Of a stretch of 47,002 nucleotides of DNA, positions 16,243-24,282 are shown one piece after another. The notes under the pieces are model-generated. The model saw only the letters and a program-made list of their open reading frames with translations, ran no database searches and was not told where the DNA came from. Positions within the stretch are counted from its first letter, which is position 1, and the number at the start of each line of letters is the position of its first letter. Both the position numbers and the translations under genes were made by a program. The DNA is from Micrococcales bacterium (GTDB taxonomy: Bacteria > Actinomycetota > Actinomycetes > S36-B12 > GCA-2699445): contig PAAU01000043.1 in assembly GCA_002699445.1 (NCBI GenBank), forward strand, positions 1 through 47,002. The letters run 5' to 3'.

Positions 16243-17280
16243 GTGCGGATATCTATGCACGTCTTCGTCATATGTCGTAACTCTCTGATTGCTATGACGG
16301 CTGTAGCCGTGGGGGTACCGGTGGCTGCGGCCTCGCCGTCGCCGGAAATCGTCCATGACAGCGGAAGTCAGGCGACTATCGCGAGCGCCAAATCACGTTT
16401 TCCCATCGGATCGTCGGCACTGATCGACGTATCCGTCGCGACGCTCTGGCGAGAGCCACGGATTCATCGGCGTTTGGATCTGCCTGCGTTGGCGGATCCA
16501 GTGAAGTTAGGAAAGTGGAATCGGCAACTGCGGACCGCAGCGCAACGTCGGTGGTTGGTCGGTCGGGTTCAAACCCAAGCGCTATATGGGCAGCAAGTAT
16601 TGGTGCGGGAGGTTCGGGGCAGCTGGATCAAGGTGGCTGTTATTGACCAGCCGGAACCGCAAGATCCGGCGGGCTATCCAGGCTGGTTGCCCGCTCGACA
16701 GTTGATTCCTAAAGGCGACATGCTGCAGATAGTCGACGACAGCGAACACCTGGTGGTCCGAGCGAAGAAGACACGACTGCAAACGCCGACTGGCAAGGTG
16801 GCAGTTGGTTATGGAACGAGGCTTCTTCCCACCTCACCTGAATCTCACTCGAAATGGATTGAGGTAGAGACCCCGCGTGGCCCCGGCCGGATAAAGTCCG
16901 CGGCTGTCTCGGAGCCGATGGAGCTCACCGCTCGGTCTGTTCTGAGGGAGGGGCGTCGCTTCATGGGATTGCGATACCTCTGGGGCGGCCTATCTGCTTG
17001 GGGTATGGATTGCTCGGGGTTGCTGTGGAATATCTTCCGAGCTCATGGCAAAACAATTCCGCGTGATGCAGACCCACAATTCCGTTCGGGTGGGAAGGTT
17101 TCTTTGAAGAAGATGAAACCCGGGGACTTTATTTTTTGGGGTAGCCAGAACTACGCACATCATGTGGCGATATATGTCGGGAAGAACAAGATGCTGGAAG
17201 CGCCCGACTCATCCGGTCGAGTTCGGGTGGTACCGGTTCGGTGGAATGAAGTAGCGGGTTCCCGACGCTTCATTAGATGA
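16243..17280 (+). CDS. Secreted NlpC/P60-family peptidoglycan endopeptidase
   Basis: A 345-residue protein with an N-terminal signal peptide (hydrophobic SLIAMTAVAVGVPVAAA, likely cleaved around residue 30). Residues 60-220 contain two SH3-like segments with the ATLWREP start and GWLPARQL characteristic of these domains. The C-terminal NlpC/P60 domain begins at YLWGG (245-249) with catalytic Cys257 in MDCSG and His307 in HHVAIYVG; the third polar residue is not obvious in APDSSG. It should cut D-Glu-meso-DAP type stem-peptide bonds at the cell wall. It is convergent with DUF4307 and interrupts the conserved DUF4307-greA pairing. Confidence 0.9.
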   Translation: MRISMHVFVICRNSLIAMTAVAVGVPVAAASPSPEIVHDSGSQATIASAKSRFPIGSSALIDVSVATLWREPRIHRRLDLPALADPVKLGKWNRQLRTAAQRRWLVGRVQTQALYGQQVLVREVRGSWIKVAVIDQPEPQDPAGYPGWLPARQLIPKGDMLQIVDDSEHLVVRAKKTRLQTPTGKVAVGYGTRLLPTSPESHSKWIEVETPRGPGRIKSAAVSEPMELTARSVLREGRRFMGLRYLWGGLSAWGMDCSGLLWNIFRAHGKTIPRDADPQFRSGGKVSLKKMKPGDFIFWGSQNYAHHVAIYVGKNKMLEAPDSSGRVRVVPVRWNEVAGSRRFIR

Positions 17281-17329
17281 AGTTCAGAACCCGCATTGAC
17301 ATCAGTCATGAACTGTCGAAATAGCGATC

Positions 17330-17764
17330 TCAGGGTTGCGGAATGGCGACGCCAGGTGGAAAGTCCGGTGGTGGGACAGAAAGGTCGTCGCCGACCGGGG
17401 CGCACCCTAACGCAATCACTGAACCGGCTCGCACCACCGTGGGAATTGTGACCAACGCTGTCGCTGGGGGGTCGGGCACCACAACTTCTTGGTAACCCAC
17501 ATCTACCGCGTAAGGATCGGTCGCTCGAAGAACGCAGGCCACGCCTTCCGGGGCAGTGCCTCGGACCTCCAGGTCGACCACCACTTCGCGGTCAAAAGCT
17601 TCCCAGCCGATGACGTTTCCCTCGACATCAGTGCCGGACAACCCGACAGCCGCCCAGGTAACCACCACCACGAATCCAACGATGAGTAAGAAGCTCAGTA
17701 TTCGGTTGGGGGTGGAGCGACTGGTTTCGCCATACCGGACTGTTAACTCCCGCTTTGTCGTCAT
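17330..17764 (-). CDS. DUF4307 membrane-anchored protein
   Basis: A 144-residue protein with a short basic N-terminus, one membrane segment (ILSFLLIVGFVVVVTWAAVG, about 22-41) and an outside domain of about 100 residues containing VEVDLEVRG-like and GVACVLRATDPYAVDVGYQEV segments typical of DUF4307. The function is unknown. The family usually sits between mca and greA in actinobacteria; here no mca is next to it. GGAGG lies upstream of the ATG, and TATTGT at 17804-17809 on the minus strand is a good -10 box giving a leader of about 33 nt. The C-terminus is proline-rich (PPPDFPPGVAIPQP). Confidence 0.85.
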   Translation of the reverse strand: MTTKRELTVRYGETSRSTPNRILSFLLIVGFVVVVTWAAVGLSGTDVEGNVIGWEAFDREVVVDLEVRGTAPEGVACVLRATDPYAVDVGYQEVVVPDPPATALVTIPTVVRAGSVIALGCAPVGDDLSVPPPDFPPGVAIPQP

Positions 17765-17802
17765 GGATCATCACCCCTCCGCGCGGATGCGGTGTTTCCT
17801 GA

Positions 17803-17809
17803 GACAATA
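17803..17809. promoter_or_regulatory. Overlapping divergent -10 elements
   Basis: TATTGT on the minus strand (17804-17809) serves DUF4307. On the plus strand the same bases give GACAAT (17803-17808), a possible -10 box for the small membrane protein gene. Confidence 0.4.
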
Positions 17810-17823
17810 GTCGCTGAGACCGA

Positions 17824-18132
17824 TTGGCGGGAGTGTGGCAGGTGGTTGCAGCAGTTGTAGGAGCAGTCTCGGTGTTGTGGGCGGAAACCCCGAATCCAGC
17901 GCCGTCCCCGCCCGGCCGAAATATTGACCCCAGCGTTCTGTCTCCGGGTTTGGTGGGTTTCCTGCTATTCGGTGGCTTAGCCGTCGCAATCGTGATTCTC
18001 GTTCTGTCGATGAATCGACAACTTAAGAAGATCGACTTTGATGAAGAAGCGCCATCGGGAGATCCGGATGGCGGTTCGGCTGGCAACATAGACATCACTG
18101 GGCCGAGCAACAAGGACGTTCCGGATAGCTGA
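17824..18132 (+). CDS. Small single-pass membrane protein, unknown function
   Basis: Up to 102 residues, with a hydrophobic N-terminal stretch (VVAAVVGAVSVLWA), a Pro-rich linker (NPAPSPPGRN), one strong membrane segment (LVGFLLFGGLAVAIVILVLSM) and a charged acidic tail ending NKDVPDS. The start is uncertain: TTG 17824, GTG 17833 and GTG 17842 are in frame, and GGCGGGAG at 17826-17833 best fits GTG 17842. It is divergent from DUF4307 and overlaps the SURF1 start (TGATG). By position it resembles mycobacterial Rv1083, but similarity was not tested. It could assist SURF1 in oxidase assembly, which is inference from coupling only. Confidence 0.65.
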   Translation: MAGVWQVVAAVVGAVSVLWAETPNPAPSPPGRNIDPSVLSPGLVGFLLFGGLAVAIVILVLSMNRQLKKIDFDEEAPSGDPDGGSAGNIDITGPSNKDVPDS

Positions 18133-18869
18133 TGCTGCGCACTTTGCTCACGCCCCGGTGGATTGGCTATACGGCCCTAGCCGTGGTCGCCATCGGTTTA
18201 TGCCTGCTGGCAGCCTGGTGGCAATATCAAAGAACGCAAGATCAACTGACCGTCGAACGTGCGGCAGCCGCAGAACTTGCCGAATACCCCGATGTCGTGA
18301 CCGGGGCCGACTTACCTCTCGACGTGCTCGGCCGAGAAGTGCAGTTAGATGGGGCGACGGTACCGCAGGCTCGCAGCTTCGTCAGAACACGAACGAATGA
18401 CGCCGGAGAGGCAGGTTATTGGGTCGTCGATGGGGTGCGGCTCGGTGACGGTCGAACGGTGCCCGTGTTGCAAGGGTGGGTGCGCGAACCATCCGATGCA
18501 CCGGCTCTGGGTTCGACCAGCGCTCCGATTTCGGTTCTCGGCAGAGTCCAACCTGACGAAAACTTCTATCGGGATGCACCCATAGCCGCAGATCAGCCAC
18601 TTGTGACGATCACGGCGGTGGGCTTGGCCGAGCAGTGGTCAGCCAGTGGCGATATTGCACCCGGCTATGTAACCGCGACCTCACCTGCTGACAGTTTCGA
18701 TCGCATCCGTCCTGTCTTCGGCGCCAACCCAGACGTACCCTTCCCATTGCAGAATGCGCTCTACAGCCTCCAATGGGTTTTCTTTGCCGGGCTGGTGGCC
18801 TACGTCTGGGTTCGGGGACTTCGGGTTGCCTCGCGAGTTCCAGAGCCCTTGAGTGAAGCGGTGGCGTGA
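18132..18869 (+). CDS. SURF1-family cytochrome oxidase assembly protein
   Basis: A 245-residue protein with the typical SURF1 topology: a membrane segment at each end (WIGYTALAVVAIGLCLLAAWW at about 10-30, and LQWVFFAGLVAYVWVRGL near 214-231) flanking an external domain. Conserved blocks are AAWWQYQR, a YWVVDGVRL segment (SURF1 has GxWVVVNRG-like), VLQGWVRE and PFPLQNALYSLQW. SURF1 helps insert heme a into the aa3-type cytochrome c oxidase, so aerobic respiration is implied. The ATG overlaps the preceding small membrane gene by one base. The oxidase genes themselves are not in this window. Confidence 0.88.
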   Translation: MLRTLLTPRWIGYTALAVVAIGLCLLAAWWQYQRTQDQLTVERAAAAELAEYPDVVTGADLPLDVLGREVQLDGATVPQARSFVRTRTNDAGEAGYWVVDGVRLGDGRTVPVLQGWVREPSDAPALGSTSAPISVLGRVQPDENFYRDAPIAADQPLVTITAVGLAEQWSASGDIAPGYVTATSPADSFDRIRPVFGANPDVPFPLQNALYSLQWVFFAGLVAYVWVRGLRVASRVPEPLSEAVA

Positions 18870-18897
18870 CCTTGTCTGCGCTATTCGCGGCGGCGGT

Positions 18898-18903
18898 TAC
18901 GCT
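18898..18903 (+). promoter_or_regulatory. -10 box of the DUF3817 gene (leaderless)
   Basis: TACGCT, 6 nt, then GTG at 18910. This selects GTG 18910 over the longer frame from 18853. Confidence 0.6.
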
Positions 18904-18909
18904 AGAGGG

Positions 18910-19290
18910 GTGACATTGCCAGGTAACGAAGCGGCTCCAGCTAGGGGCAAAGTTCGCCTCAAGGGGTTAGCTGGTGCATTACTGCGTTTTCAGGTCATGG
19001 CCTTCATCACCGGTGTTCTGCTAGCGGTGATGACGGTTATCGGTCTGCCTTACAAGTATCTGTTGGACGGATCGGCGGCGTGGTATTCGATCGGATGGAT
19101 AGCGCACGGTTGGCTCTATATCGCCTATGTCATTGTGTCTTTGGACCTGGTGTTTCGGATGAAATGGCATTTGGGTCGTGCACTCCTCATCGCGCTCGCC
19201 GGCACAGTTCCTTTCATGAGCTTTGTCGCCGAACGGTGGGTCACGCGTCGAGTCAAGCCGCTGTTGGAAGCTTCGGACCCAGAAAAATAG
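18910..19290 (+). CDS. DUF3817 integral membrane protein
   Basis: A 126-residue membrane protein with three or four segments: FQVMAFITGVLLAVMTVIGLP, WIAHGWLYIAYVIVSLDLVF and LGRALLIALAGTVPFMSFV. The HGWLYIAYV and ending FVAERWVTRRV match the DUF3817 family, described in actinobacteria as a small YdzA/YhfC-like membrane protein; no function is established. It lies 40 bp after SURF1, with its own leaderless promoter inside that gap, so expression may be both coupled and independent. Confidence 0.85.
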   Translation: MTLPGNEAAPARGKVRLKGLAGALLRFQVMAFITGVLLAVMTVIGLPYKYLLDGSAAWYSIGWIAHGWLYIAYVIVSLDLVFRMKWHLGRALLIALAGTVPFMSFVAERWVTRRVKPLLEASDPEK

Positions 19291-19353
19291 GCAGCACCCA
19301 CCGTTTGGTGAAAGTGACGTGATGTCAGATCTGGTTTAGGGCTGCACCTCGGC

Positions 19354-19359
19354 TAGCCT
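19354..19359 (+). promoter_or_regulatory. Candidate -10 box of the cis-prenyltransferase gene
   Basis: TAGCCT about 28 nt before ATG 19388; the short leader contains AGAGAGG at 19372-19378 as ribosome binding site. Confidence 0.45.
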
Positions 19360-19387
19360 GGAGCCAAGCGAAGAGAGGCGGCGACTC

Positions 19388-20149
19388 ATGGGCGTGCGCA
19401 GCGCGGCGTATGGGTTGTACGCCAACCGGGTGCTTCATCGGTTGCCGGCTGAGCAGTTGCCCCGTCACGTTGGCGTAATCCTTGATGGTAATCGTCGTTG
19501 GGCGAACTACCACGGATCCTCATCTGATGCGGGACATCGGGCAGGCGCAGCCCGGGTAGCAGAGTTTCTTGGTTGGTGTGAGGAGGCTGGAGTAGAGGTC
19601 GTCACTCTATGGCTGCTGTCTACCGACAATTTGCAGCGTCCAGCACCCGAACTCAACCCACTACTCACCATCATCAACGATACGGTTCAGAATCTGGCAG
19701 ACCGTGGTCAATGGCGAATCCATCCCGTGGGCGCATTGGACCTGTTGCCAGCAGATTTCAGTGCACTGTTGAAGTCGGCAGATGAGCGTACTCGCGATGT
19801 CGATGGGCTGACTGTCAATATCGCCGTGGGATACGGCGGCCGACGGGAGCTGGTGGACGCAGTCCGCAGCTTATTGCACGAGCACCATGAGCGCGGAACG
19901 AGTTTGGATGATCTTGCGCAATTACTGGACGTAGAGCACATAGCGGATCATCTCTACACTCGAGGTCAACCTGATCCCGATCTAGTTATCCGCACCTCGG
20001 GGGAGCAGCGGCTGTCTGGGTTCCTACTGTGGCAAAGCGCTCATTCGGAGTTCTATTTCTGCGAAGCACTATGGCCTGACTTTCGTCGGGTCGACTTCAT
20101 GCGTGCCCTTCGGGCTTACTCACAACGGCAACGACGTTTCGGCGGGTAA
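19388..20149 (+). CDS. uppS: Isoprenyl transferase (cis-prenyl diphosphate synthase)
   Basis: A 253-residue UppS-family enzyme that adds isopentenyl diphosphate units in cis configuration for lipid carriers of cell wall synthesis. Motifs are HVGVILDGNRRWA (27-39; most homologues have MDGNRRWA), TLWLLSTDNLQRP, NIAVGYGGRRELVDA, and the C-terminal RTSGEQRLSGFLLWQSAHSE that binds the second substrate. Position next to DUF3817 and PhoH corresponds to Rv1086 of M. tuberculosis, a Z-farnesyl diphosphate synthase; chain length here cannot be read from sequence. AGAGAGG upstream supports ATG 19388. Confidence 0.93.
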   Translation: MGVRSAAYGLYANRVLHRLPAEQLPRHVGVILDGNRRWANYHGSSSDAGHRAGAARVAEFLGWCEEAGVEVVTLWLLSTDNLQRPAPELNPLLTIINDTVQNLADRGQWRIHPVGALDLLPADFSALLKSADERTRDVDGLTVNIAVGYGGRRELVDAVRSLLHEHHERGTSLDDLAQLLDVEHIADHLYTRGQPDPDLVIRTSGEQRLSGFLLWQSAHSEFYFCEALWPDFRRVDFMRALRAYSQRQRRFGG

Positions 20150-20218
20150 TCGCTAGATCGGCCGCTACTGTGCTGATCTTTGAGCAACTGACTCTGGCTG
20201 ATCGACTTCCCGTGACTT

Positions 20219-20259
20219 GTGATTCCAACGTGACGGCGTGTCATAACCAGTGATTCCAA
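20219..20259 (+). repeat. Direct repeat GTGATTCCAA upstream of phoH
   Basis: Two identical copies of GTGATTCCAA at 20219-20228 and 20250-20259, start-to-start distance 31 bp (close to three helical turns). The second copy lies in the -35 region of the candidate phoH promoter. It may be a regulator site; no regulator is known. Confidence 0.4.
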
Positions 20260-20268
20260 GATCAAGCG

Positions 20269-20274
20269 TAGGTT
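20269..20274 (+). promoter_or_regulatory. Candidate -10 box of phoH
   Basis: TAGGTT about 27 nt before GTG 20301, leaving a leader of about 20 nt that carries GAGGAGG at 20289-20295. Confidence 0.45.
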
Positions 20275-20300
20275 CGAAGTGTCTCGCCGAGGAGGCTCGA

Positions 20301-21614
20301 GTGACCGAAATAGGCATCAAACCTGCTGACCGTCGCACCTACGTCTTGGACACCTCAGTGTTACTGAGCGATCCCCGGGCAATGACGCGCTTCGCTGAAC
20401 ACGAAGTGGTCTTACCGTTGGTTGTTGTCACCGAGTTAGAAGCGAAACGCACTCACTCAGAATTGGGCTACTTTGCGCGCGAAGCTCTCCGGCTTCTCGA
20501 CGATTTGCGCGTGACCCACGGTCGGCTGGACGTCTCCGTGCCAGTTGGAGAATCGGGTGGATCCCTGCGCGTGGAGCTCAATCATTCCGACTCACAGGTG
20601 TTGCCACCGGGCTTTCGGTTAAACGACAACGACACTCGGATACTCTCCGTAGCGAGCAGCCTGCAACAAGAAGGCGCTTCGGTCGTACTGGTATCCAAAG
20701 ACCTGCCTATGCGGGTGAAGGCTGCTGTCCTGGGTCTGGCGGCCGAGGAGTATCGGGCGGAACTCGTAGTCGCTTCCGGATGGTCGGGAGTGACGGAGTT
20801 GACGGTGGCCGCAGAAGATATCGATGATCTGTTCCGAGATGGCGCGATACCAGTACCACCGGATTCGGAACTTCTGATCAACTCGGGGGTAGTTCTGGGT
20901 GGTCCGGGCTCCAGTGCCCTTGGTCGGGTGACGGCCGACAAGAAGATTCAGCTAGTCAGAGGTGGGCAAGAGGCATTCGGATTGCATGGTCGTAGCGCTG
21001 AGCAGCGGCTCGCGCTAGATGCGCTTCTCGATCCCGATATCGGCATAGTCTCACTTGGCGGACGCGCGGGTACTGGGAAAAGTGCTCTGGCTTTAGCAGC
21101 CGGACTTGAAACTGTTTTGGAGCGAGGGCAGCACCGAAAAGTCATGGTTTTTCGCCCGCTCTACGCGGTAGGCGGTCAGGACCTAGGCTATTTGCCGGGA
21201 GCTGAGCACGAGAAAATGTCGCCCTGGGGCCAGGCTGTTTTCGACACCCTCTCGGCCATCACCACCCGTTCGGTGATCGAGGAAGTTCAACGCCGCGACA
21301 TGCTAGAAGTTTTGCCTTTAACCCATATCCGAGGTCGTTCCTTGCATGATGCCTTCGTCATCGTCGATGAAGCCCAGTCTCTGGAGCGGAATGTCTTGTT
21401 GACGGTGCTCTCCAGGATTGGCAAAGACGCTCGCGTAGTGCTGACCCACGATGTGGGCCAGCGAGATAATCTTCGGGTCGGTCGCCATGACGGGGTAGTG
21501 GCGATTATTGAACAGCTCAAGGGCCATCCGCTGTTTTCGCACACAACGTTGCATCGTTCCGAACGTTCTGCGATCGCTGCGTTAGTGACTGACGTTCTCA
21601 GCGACGTTCGCTAA
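20301..21614 (+). CDS. PhoH family protein with N-terminal PIN domain
   Basis: A 437-residue two-domain protein. The PIN ribonuclease domain (about 12-150) opens with [12 protein letters not shown] and has TELEAKR and a D-rich [11 protein letters not shown] segment with metal-binding acidic residues. The PhoH ATPase domain follows, with Walker [11 protein letters not shown] near residue 258, [17 protein letters not shown], and Walker [11 protein letters not shown]. Such proteins (mycobacterial PhoH2) unwind and cut RNA and, in mycobacteria, are coupled to a small upstream antitoxin, PhoAT. No convincing antitoxin ORF is visible upstream here. GTG 20301 is selected by GGAGG and by the distance to the PIN start; the longer frame from 20250 starts inside the direct repeat. 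Confidence 0.92.
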   Translation: MTEIGIKPADRRTYVLDTSVLLSDPRAMTRFAEHEVVLPLVVVTELEAKRTHSELGYFAREALRLLDDLRVTHGRLDVSVPVGESGGSLRVELNHSDSQVLPPGFRLNDNDTRILSVASSLQQEGASVVLVSKDLPMRVKAAVLGLAAEEYRAELVVASGWSGVTELTVAAEDIDDLFRDGAIPVPPDSELLINSGVVLGGPGSSALGRVTADKKIQLVRGGQEAFGLHGRSAEQRLALDALLDPDIGIVSLGGRAGTGKSALALAAGLETVLERGQHRKVMVFRPLYAVGGQDLGYLPGAEHEKMSPWGQAVFDTLSAITTRSVIEEVQRRDMLEVLPLTHIRGRSLHDAFVIVDEAQSLERNVLLTVLSRIGKDARVVLTHDVGQRDNLRVGRHDGVVAIIEQLKGHPLFSHTTLHRSERSAIAALVTDVLSDVR

Positions 21615-21621
21615 TCTCACA

Positions 21622-23286
21622 TCACTTTTGTGGTGGTCCGACCGGAATCTTATGAGCTACGGGCCGCAGCCGATCGGCGAAGAAATCATTGCCTTTATCG
21701 TCCACGATGACGAAGGCGGGGAAGTCGCGGACCTCGATTCGCCATACCGCTTCCATTCCGAGCTCTGGAAAATCAATAACCTCGACCTTGGTGATGTTGT
21801 CCTGCGCCAGACGGGCAGCTGGTCCTCCGATTGAGCCGAGATAGAACCCTCCGTATTCCTGGCAGGCGTCGGTGACGGCCTTGGAGCGATTTCCCTTAGC
21901 CAACATCACGAAGGAGCCGCCTGCCTGCTGAAATTGCTCGACATAGGAATCCATTCGGCCCGCCGTCGTTGGACCGAAAGACCCGGAAGCGAAGCCCTCG
22001 GGGGTTTTGGCTGGACCTGCGTAGTAGACGCAGTGATCCTTGAGGTAACCGGGCAGTTCGCCTCCAGCGTCGAGAATTTCCTTGATTCGAGCATGTGCAA
22101 TATCGCGAGCAACAACGATCGGGCCGGTCAAGCTGACGTGTGTTGCCACTGGGAGCCGAGAGAGTTGCTCGCGGATCTCGGCCATGGGTCTATTGAGGTC
22201 GATGGGGACGATGTCCTCCGACGCTGCCGGCTCCCGATCTGGGAGAAACCGAGCCGGATCGGTTTCAAGCTGTTCCAGGAACACCCCGTCGGCGGTGATC
22301 TTCGCTTTAGCTTGCCGATCGGCCGAGCACGAGACTGCTACCGCGATCGGGACGGAAGCTCCGTGACGAGGCATTCGAATGGCCCGCACATCGTGGCAAA
22401 AGTACTTGCCACCGAACTGTGCGCCGATATCGAAGTCGCGGGTCAACTGCAATATCTCTCCTTCAAGCTCGGTATCTCGAAATGCGTGACCCGCAATCGA
22501 GCCAGTCGTAGGCAACGAGTCTAGGTAGCGAGTGCTTGCGTACTTTGCCATCCGGAGACTGTCCTCAGCGCTCGTCCCTCCGATAACCACAGCCAGATGG
22601 TAGGGCGGGCAGGCTGCAGTCCCCAACTCCCGTAGCTTTTCATCGAGAAACTCCTTGAGGGAGGTAGGGTTCAGCACGGCTTTGGTCTGTTGGTAGAGAA
22701 ATGATTTGTTGGCAGAGCCGCCACCTTTGGCCAACACCAGAAACTTGTACGACAGTTGGTCAGCAGGATCGGTCGCAGCGTAAAGATCGATTTGTGCGGG
22801 AAGATTAGTTCCAGTGTTTCGTTCCTCCCACATTGATAGGGGAGCCATTTGGGAGTACCGCAGGTTGAGTTGCGCATAGGCGTCGTAAACCCCGCGCGAC
22901 AGTGGCAGTTCGTCTGGTCCCGCGGTGAGGACACGCTGCCCCCGCTTGCCCATGATGATTGCGGTGCCCGTGTCCTGACACATCGGCAGAACCCCGCCAG
23001 CAGCGATGTTGGCGTTCTTCAGAAGATCAAGGGCTACGAATCGGTCGTTAGGACTTGCCTCTGGGTCCTGCAAGATGTTGCGCAATTGCTCTAAATGGCC
23101 CGGGCGTAACAGATGTTGAACGTCTGCGATGGCCTGAAAGGCCACCAATCGGAGCGCCTCGTCAGATACCCGGAGGAAACTCTCACCCCCAAGATCGACC
23201 TGCTCGACCCCTTCGGATGTGAGAAGACGGTATTCGGTGTCGTCAGGGCCAAGGGGCAACATAGGCGTGTAAGAGAAATCAGCCAT
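21622..23286 (-). CDS. Fumarate hydratase, class I (iron-sulfur type)
   Basis: A 554-residue enzyme interconverting fumarate and malate in the citric acid cycle. It is the class I [4Fe-4S] type, shown by cysteines in [20 protein letters not shown] and AVSCSADRQ, and by the C-terminal beta domain with [40 protein letters not shown] and MLAKGNRSK. Many actinobacteria carry the class II FumC enzyme instead, so oxygen-sensitive class I here is noteworthy. ATG 23286 lies 6 nt after TACCCT on the minus strand and removes 43 residues from a longer frame whose extra N-terminus is not family-like. It is convergent with phoH (7 bp apart). Confidence 0.93.
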   Translation of the reverse strand: MADFSYTPMLPLGPDDTEYRLLTSEGVEQVDLGGESFLRVSDEALRLVAFQAIADVQHLLRPGHLEQLRNILQDPEASPNDRFVALDLLKNANIAAGGVLPMCQDTGTAIIMGKRGQRVLTAGPDELPLSRGVYDAYAQLNLRYSQMAPLSMWEERNTGTNLPAQIDLYAATDPADQLSYKFLVLAKGGGSANKSFLYQQTKAVLNPTSLKEFLDEKLRELGTAACPPYHLAVVIGGTSAEDSLRMAKYASTRYLDSLPTTGSIAGHAFRDTELEGEILQLTRDFDIGAQFGGKYFCHDVRAIRMPRHGASVPIAVAVSCSADRQAKAKITADGVFLEQLETDPARFLPDREPAASEDIVPIDLNRPMAEIREQLSRLPVATHVSLTGPIVVARDIAHARIKEILDAGGELPGYLKDHCVYYAGPAKTPEGFASGSFGPTTAGRMDSYVEQFQQAGGSFVMLAKGNRSKAVTDACQEYGGFYLGSIGGPAARLAQDNITKVEVIDFPELGMEAVWRIEVRDFPAFVIVDDKGNDFFADRLRPVAHKIPVGPPQK

Positions 23287-23292
23287 ATCGCC

Positions 23293-23298
23293 AGGGTA
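23293..23298 (-). promoter_or_regulatory. -10 box of the fumarase gene (leaderless)
   Basis: TACCCT on the minus strand, 6 nt before ATG 23286. Confidence 0.6.
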
Positions 23299-23383
23299 CG
23301 GCTTACTCGATCGGTAGCGGCGGTTGCGTGGCGCGATGTTCAGGCTTCTAGGTGTCCTGACGGCAGGATTTCGCTGAAACCCG

Positions 23384-23389
23384 TAGGCT
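23384..23389 (+). promoter_or_regulatory. -10 box of the DUF4245 gene (leaderless)
   Basis: TAGGCT, 6 nt, then ATG 23396. Confidence 0.65.
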
Positions 23390-23395
23390 TGAGGT

Positions 23396-23998
23396 ATGTC
23401 CGAGCCCGCCGTCACCGAAGCGCCGGCTCAGCCCGCTGCGACGGATAAGAGCCCGTTGCGCAAGACCGTTGGGGACATCATCCGCTCTATGGGGATCGTG
23501 GGCGGAATCATTGCCCTCGTGCTGATCGTGACCTGGCGTCCGCCGCCGGATCCCGTCCGTGAAGTAGATTCGGCGCCGGTGGCGGCGAGAACAGCCGCGA
23601 TTGCCGACTTTACGGTCCTATACCCGGAACTCCCTGAGGGCTGGCGGGCCACCACCGCCCGTTTCGCTCCCACCACTGCGTCGGGAGACGATCCAGTCTG
23701 GTTCAACGGATGGGTAACGCCGTCAGAGGAGTACGCCGCAGTTATTCAGTCTCTGGAAGATGACTCAAAATTTATCTCTGAACAGACGCTGGGTGGAAAA
23801 ATCACGGAAGATGTTCCGGCTGATCTCAATAAGTTTGTATCAGGCTGGGATACCTACATCAGCGACGATGGAACGCAAAGGTCGTTTGTCAGAATCGAAG
23901 ACGGCGTGACGACAATTGTCACGGGCACACTGAACTGGGATGAGTTGGCGTCATTTGCTGGATCGCTGCGGCCGGTGGAACCCCCGTCAATCCCATGA
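23396..23998 (+). CDS. DUF4245 membrane-anchored protein
   Basis: A 200-residue protein with a polar N-terminus, a single membrane segment ([16 protein letters not shown], about 32-47) and an outside domain of about 150 residues. [27 protein letters not shown] and the ending FAGSLRPV are typical of DUF4245. The family is common in actinobacteria beside fumarase (Rv1100 by recollection), but function is not known. It is divergent from fumarase over 109 bp; glpX, often found between these two genes, is absent. It converges on xseB across 38 bp containing a hairpin. Confidence 0.85.
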   Translation: MSEPAVTEAPAQPAATDKSPLRKTVGDIIRSMGIVGGIIALVLIVTWRPPPDPVREVDSAPVAARTAAIADFTVLYPELPEGWRATTARFAPTTASGDDPVWFNGWVTPSEEYAAVIQSLEDDSKFISEQTLGGKITEDVPADLNKFVSGWDTYISDDGTQRSFVRIEDGVTTIVTGTLNWDELASFAGSLRPVEPPSIP

Positions 23999-23999
23999 T

Positions 24000-24023
24000 C
24001 TGAGTCTTGCGCCATAGACTCAG
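24000..24023. terminator. Hairpin between convergent DUF4245 and xseB
   Basis: CTGAGTC (24000-24006) and GACTCAG (24017-24023) pair perfectly around a 10-nt loop, between two stop codons. There is no T-run on either side; a bidirectional, non-classical terminator is likely. Confidence 0.45.
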
Positions 24024-24036
24024 GCACCGGCATTAA

Positions 24037-24282
24037 CTAGTCGGCTGAGTCGGCTGTTTGTTGAACCTGGTCCAGTCGATTTTGTGCCTCGTCTAGGTAG
24101 TTCTGGCAGCGGGCGGCTAGTTGCTCACCCTTCTCCCAGAGCTGCATTGACTGCTCCAAAGTTGGATTCCCCTCTTCGAGTTGATGGACGACCTTCAGAA
24201 GACCATCTCTCGCCTGCTCGTAGCTGAGCTCAGCAGGATCGGCTGCCATTACCGCTGTAAGTTGCTCGTCGCTATCCATCAT
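24037..24282 (-). CDS. xseB: Exodeoxyribonuclease VII small subunit
   Basis: An 81-residue XseB protein, an all-helical subunit that multimerises around the large subunit to cut single-stranded DNA. LSYEQARDGLLKVVHQLEEGNPTLEQSMQLWEKGEQLAARC is the family core, with a longer than usual acidic N-terminus. Two consecutive ATGs (24282 and 24279) exist: the first overlaps the xseA stop as ATGA, the second has better spacing from AAGGAGG. It is the second gene of the xseA-xseB operon. Confidence 0.92.
   Translation of the reverse strand: MMDSDEQLTAVMAADPAELSYEQARDGLLKVVHQLEEGNPTLEQSMQLWEKGEQLAARCQNYLDEAQNRLDQVQQTADSAD

Noticed and set aside
17281-17329. AGTTCA ... TGAACT inverted repeat after the NlpC/P60 gene
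   Set aside because: Six-base arms separated by over 20 nt with no T-run; too weak to call a terminator.
21934-22524. 196-codon ORF on the plus strand within fumarase
   Set aside because: Antisense to clear class I fumarase motifs; no promoter or ribosome site and no recognisable domain.
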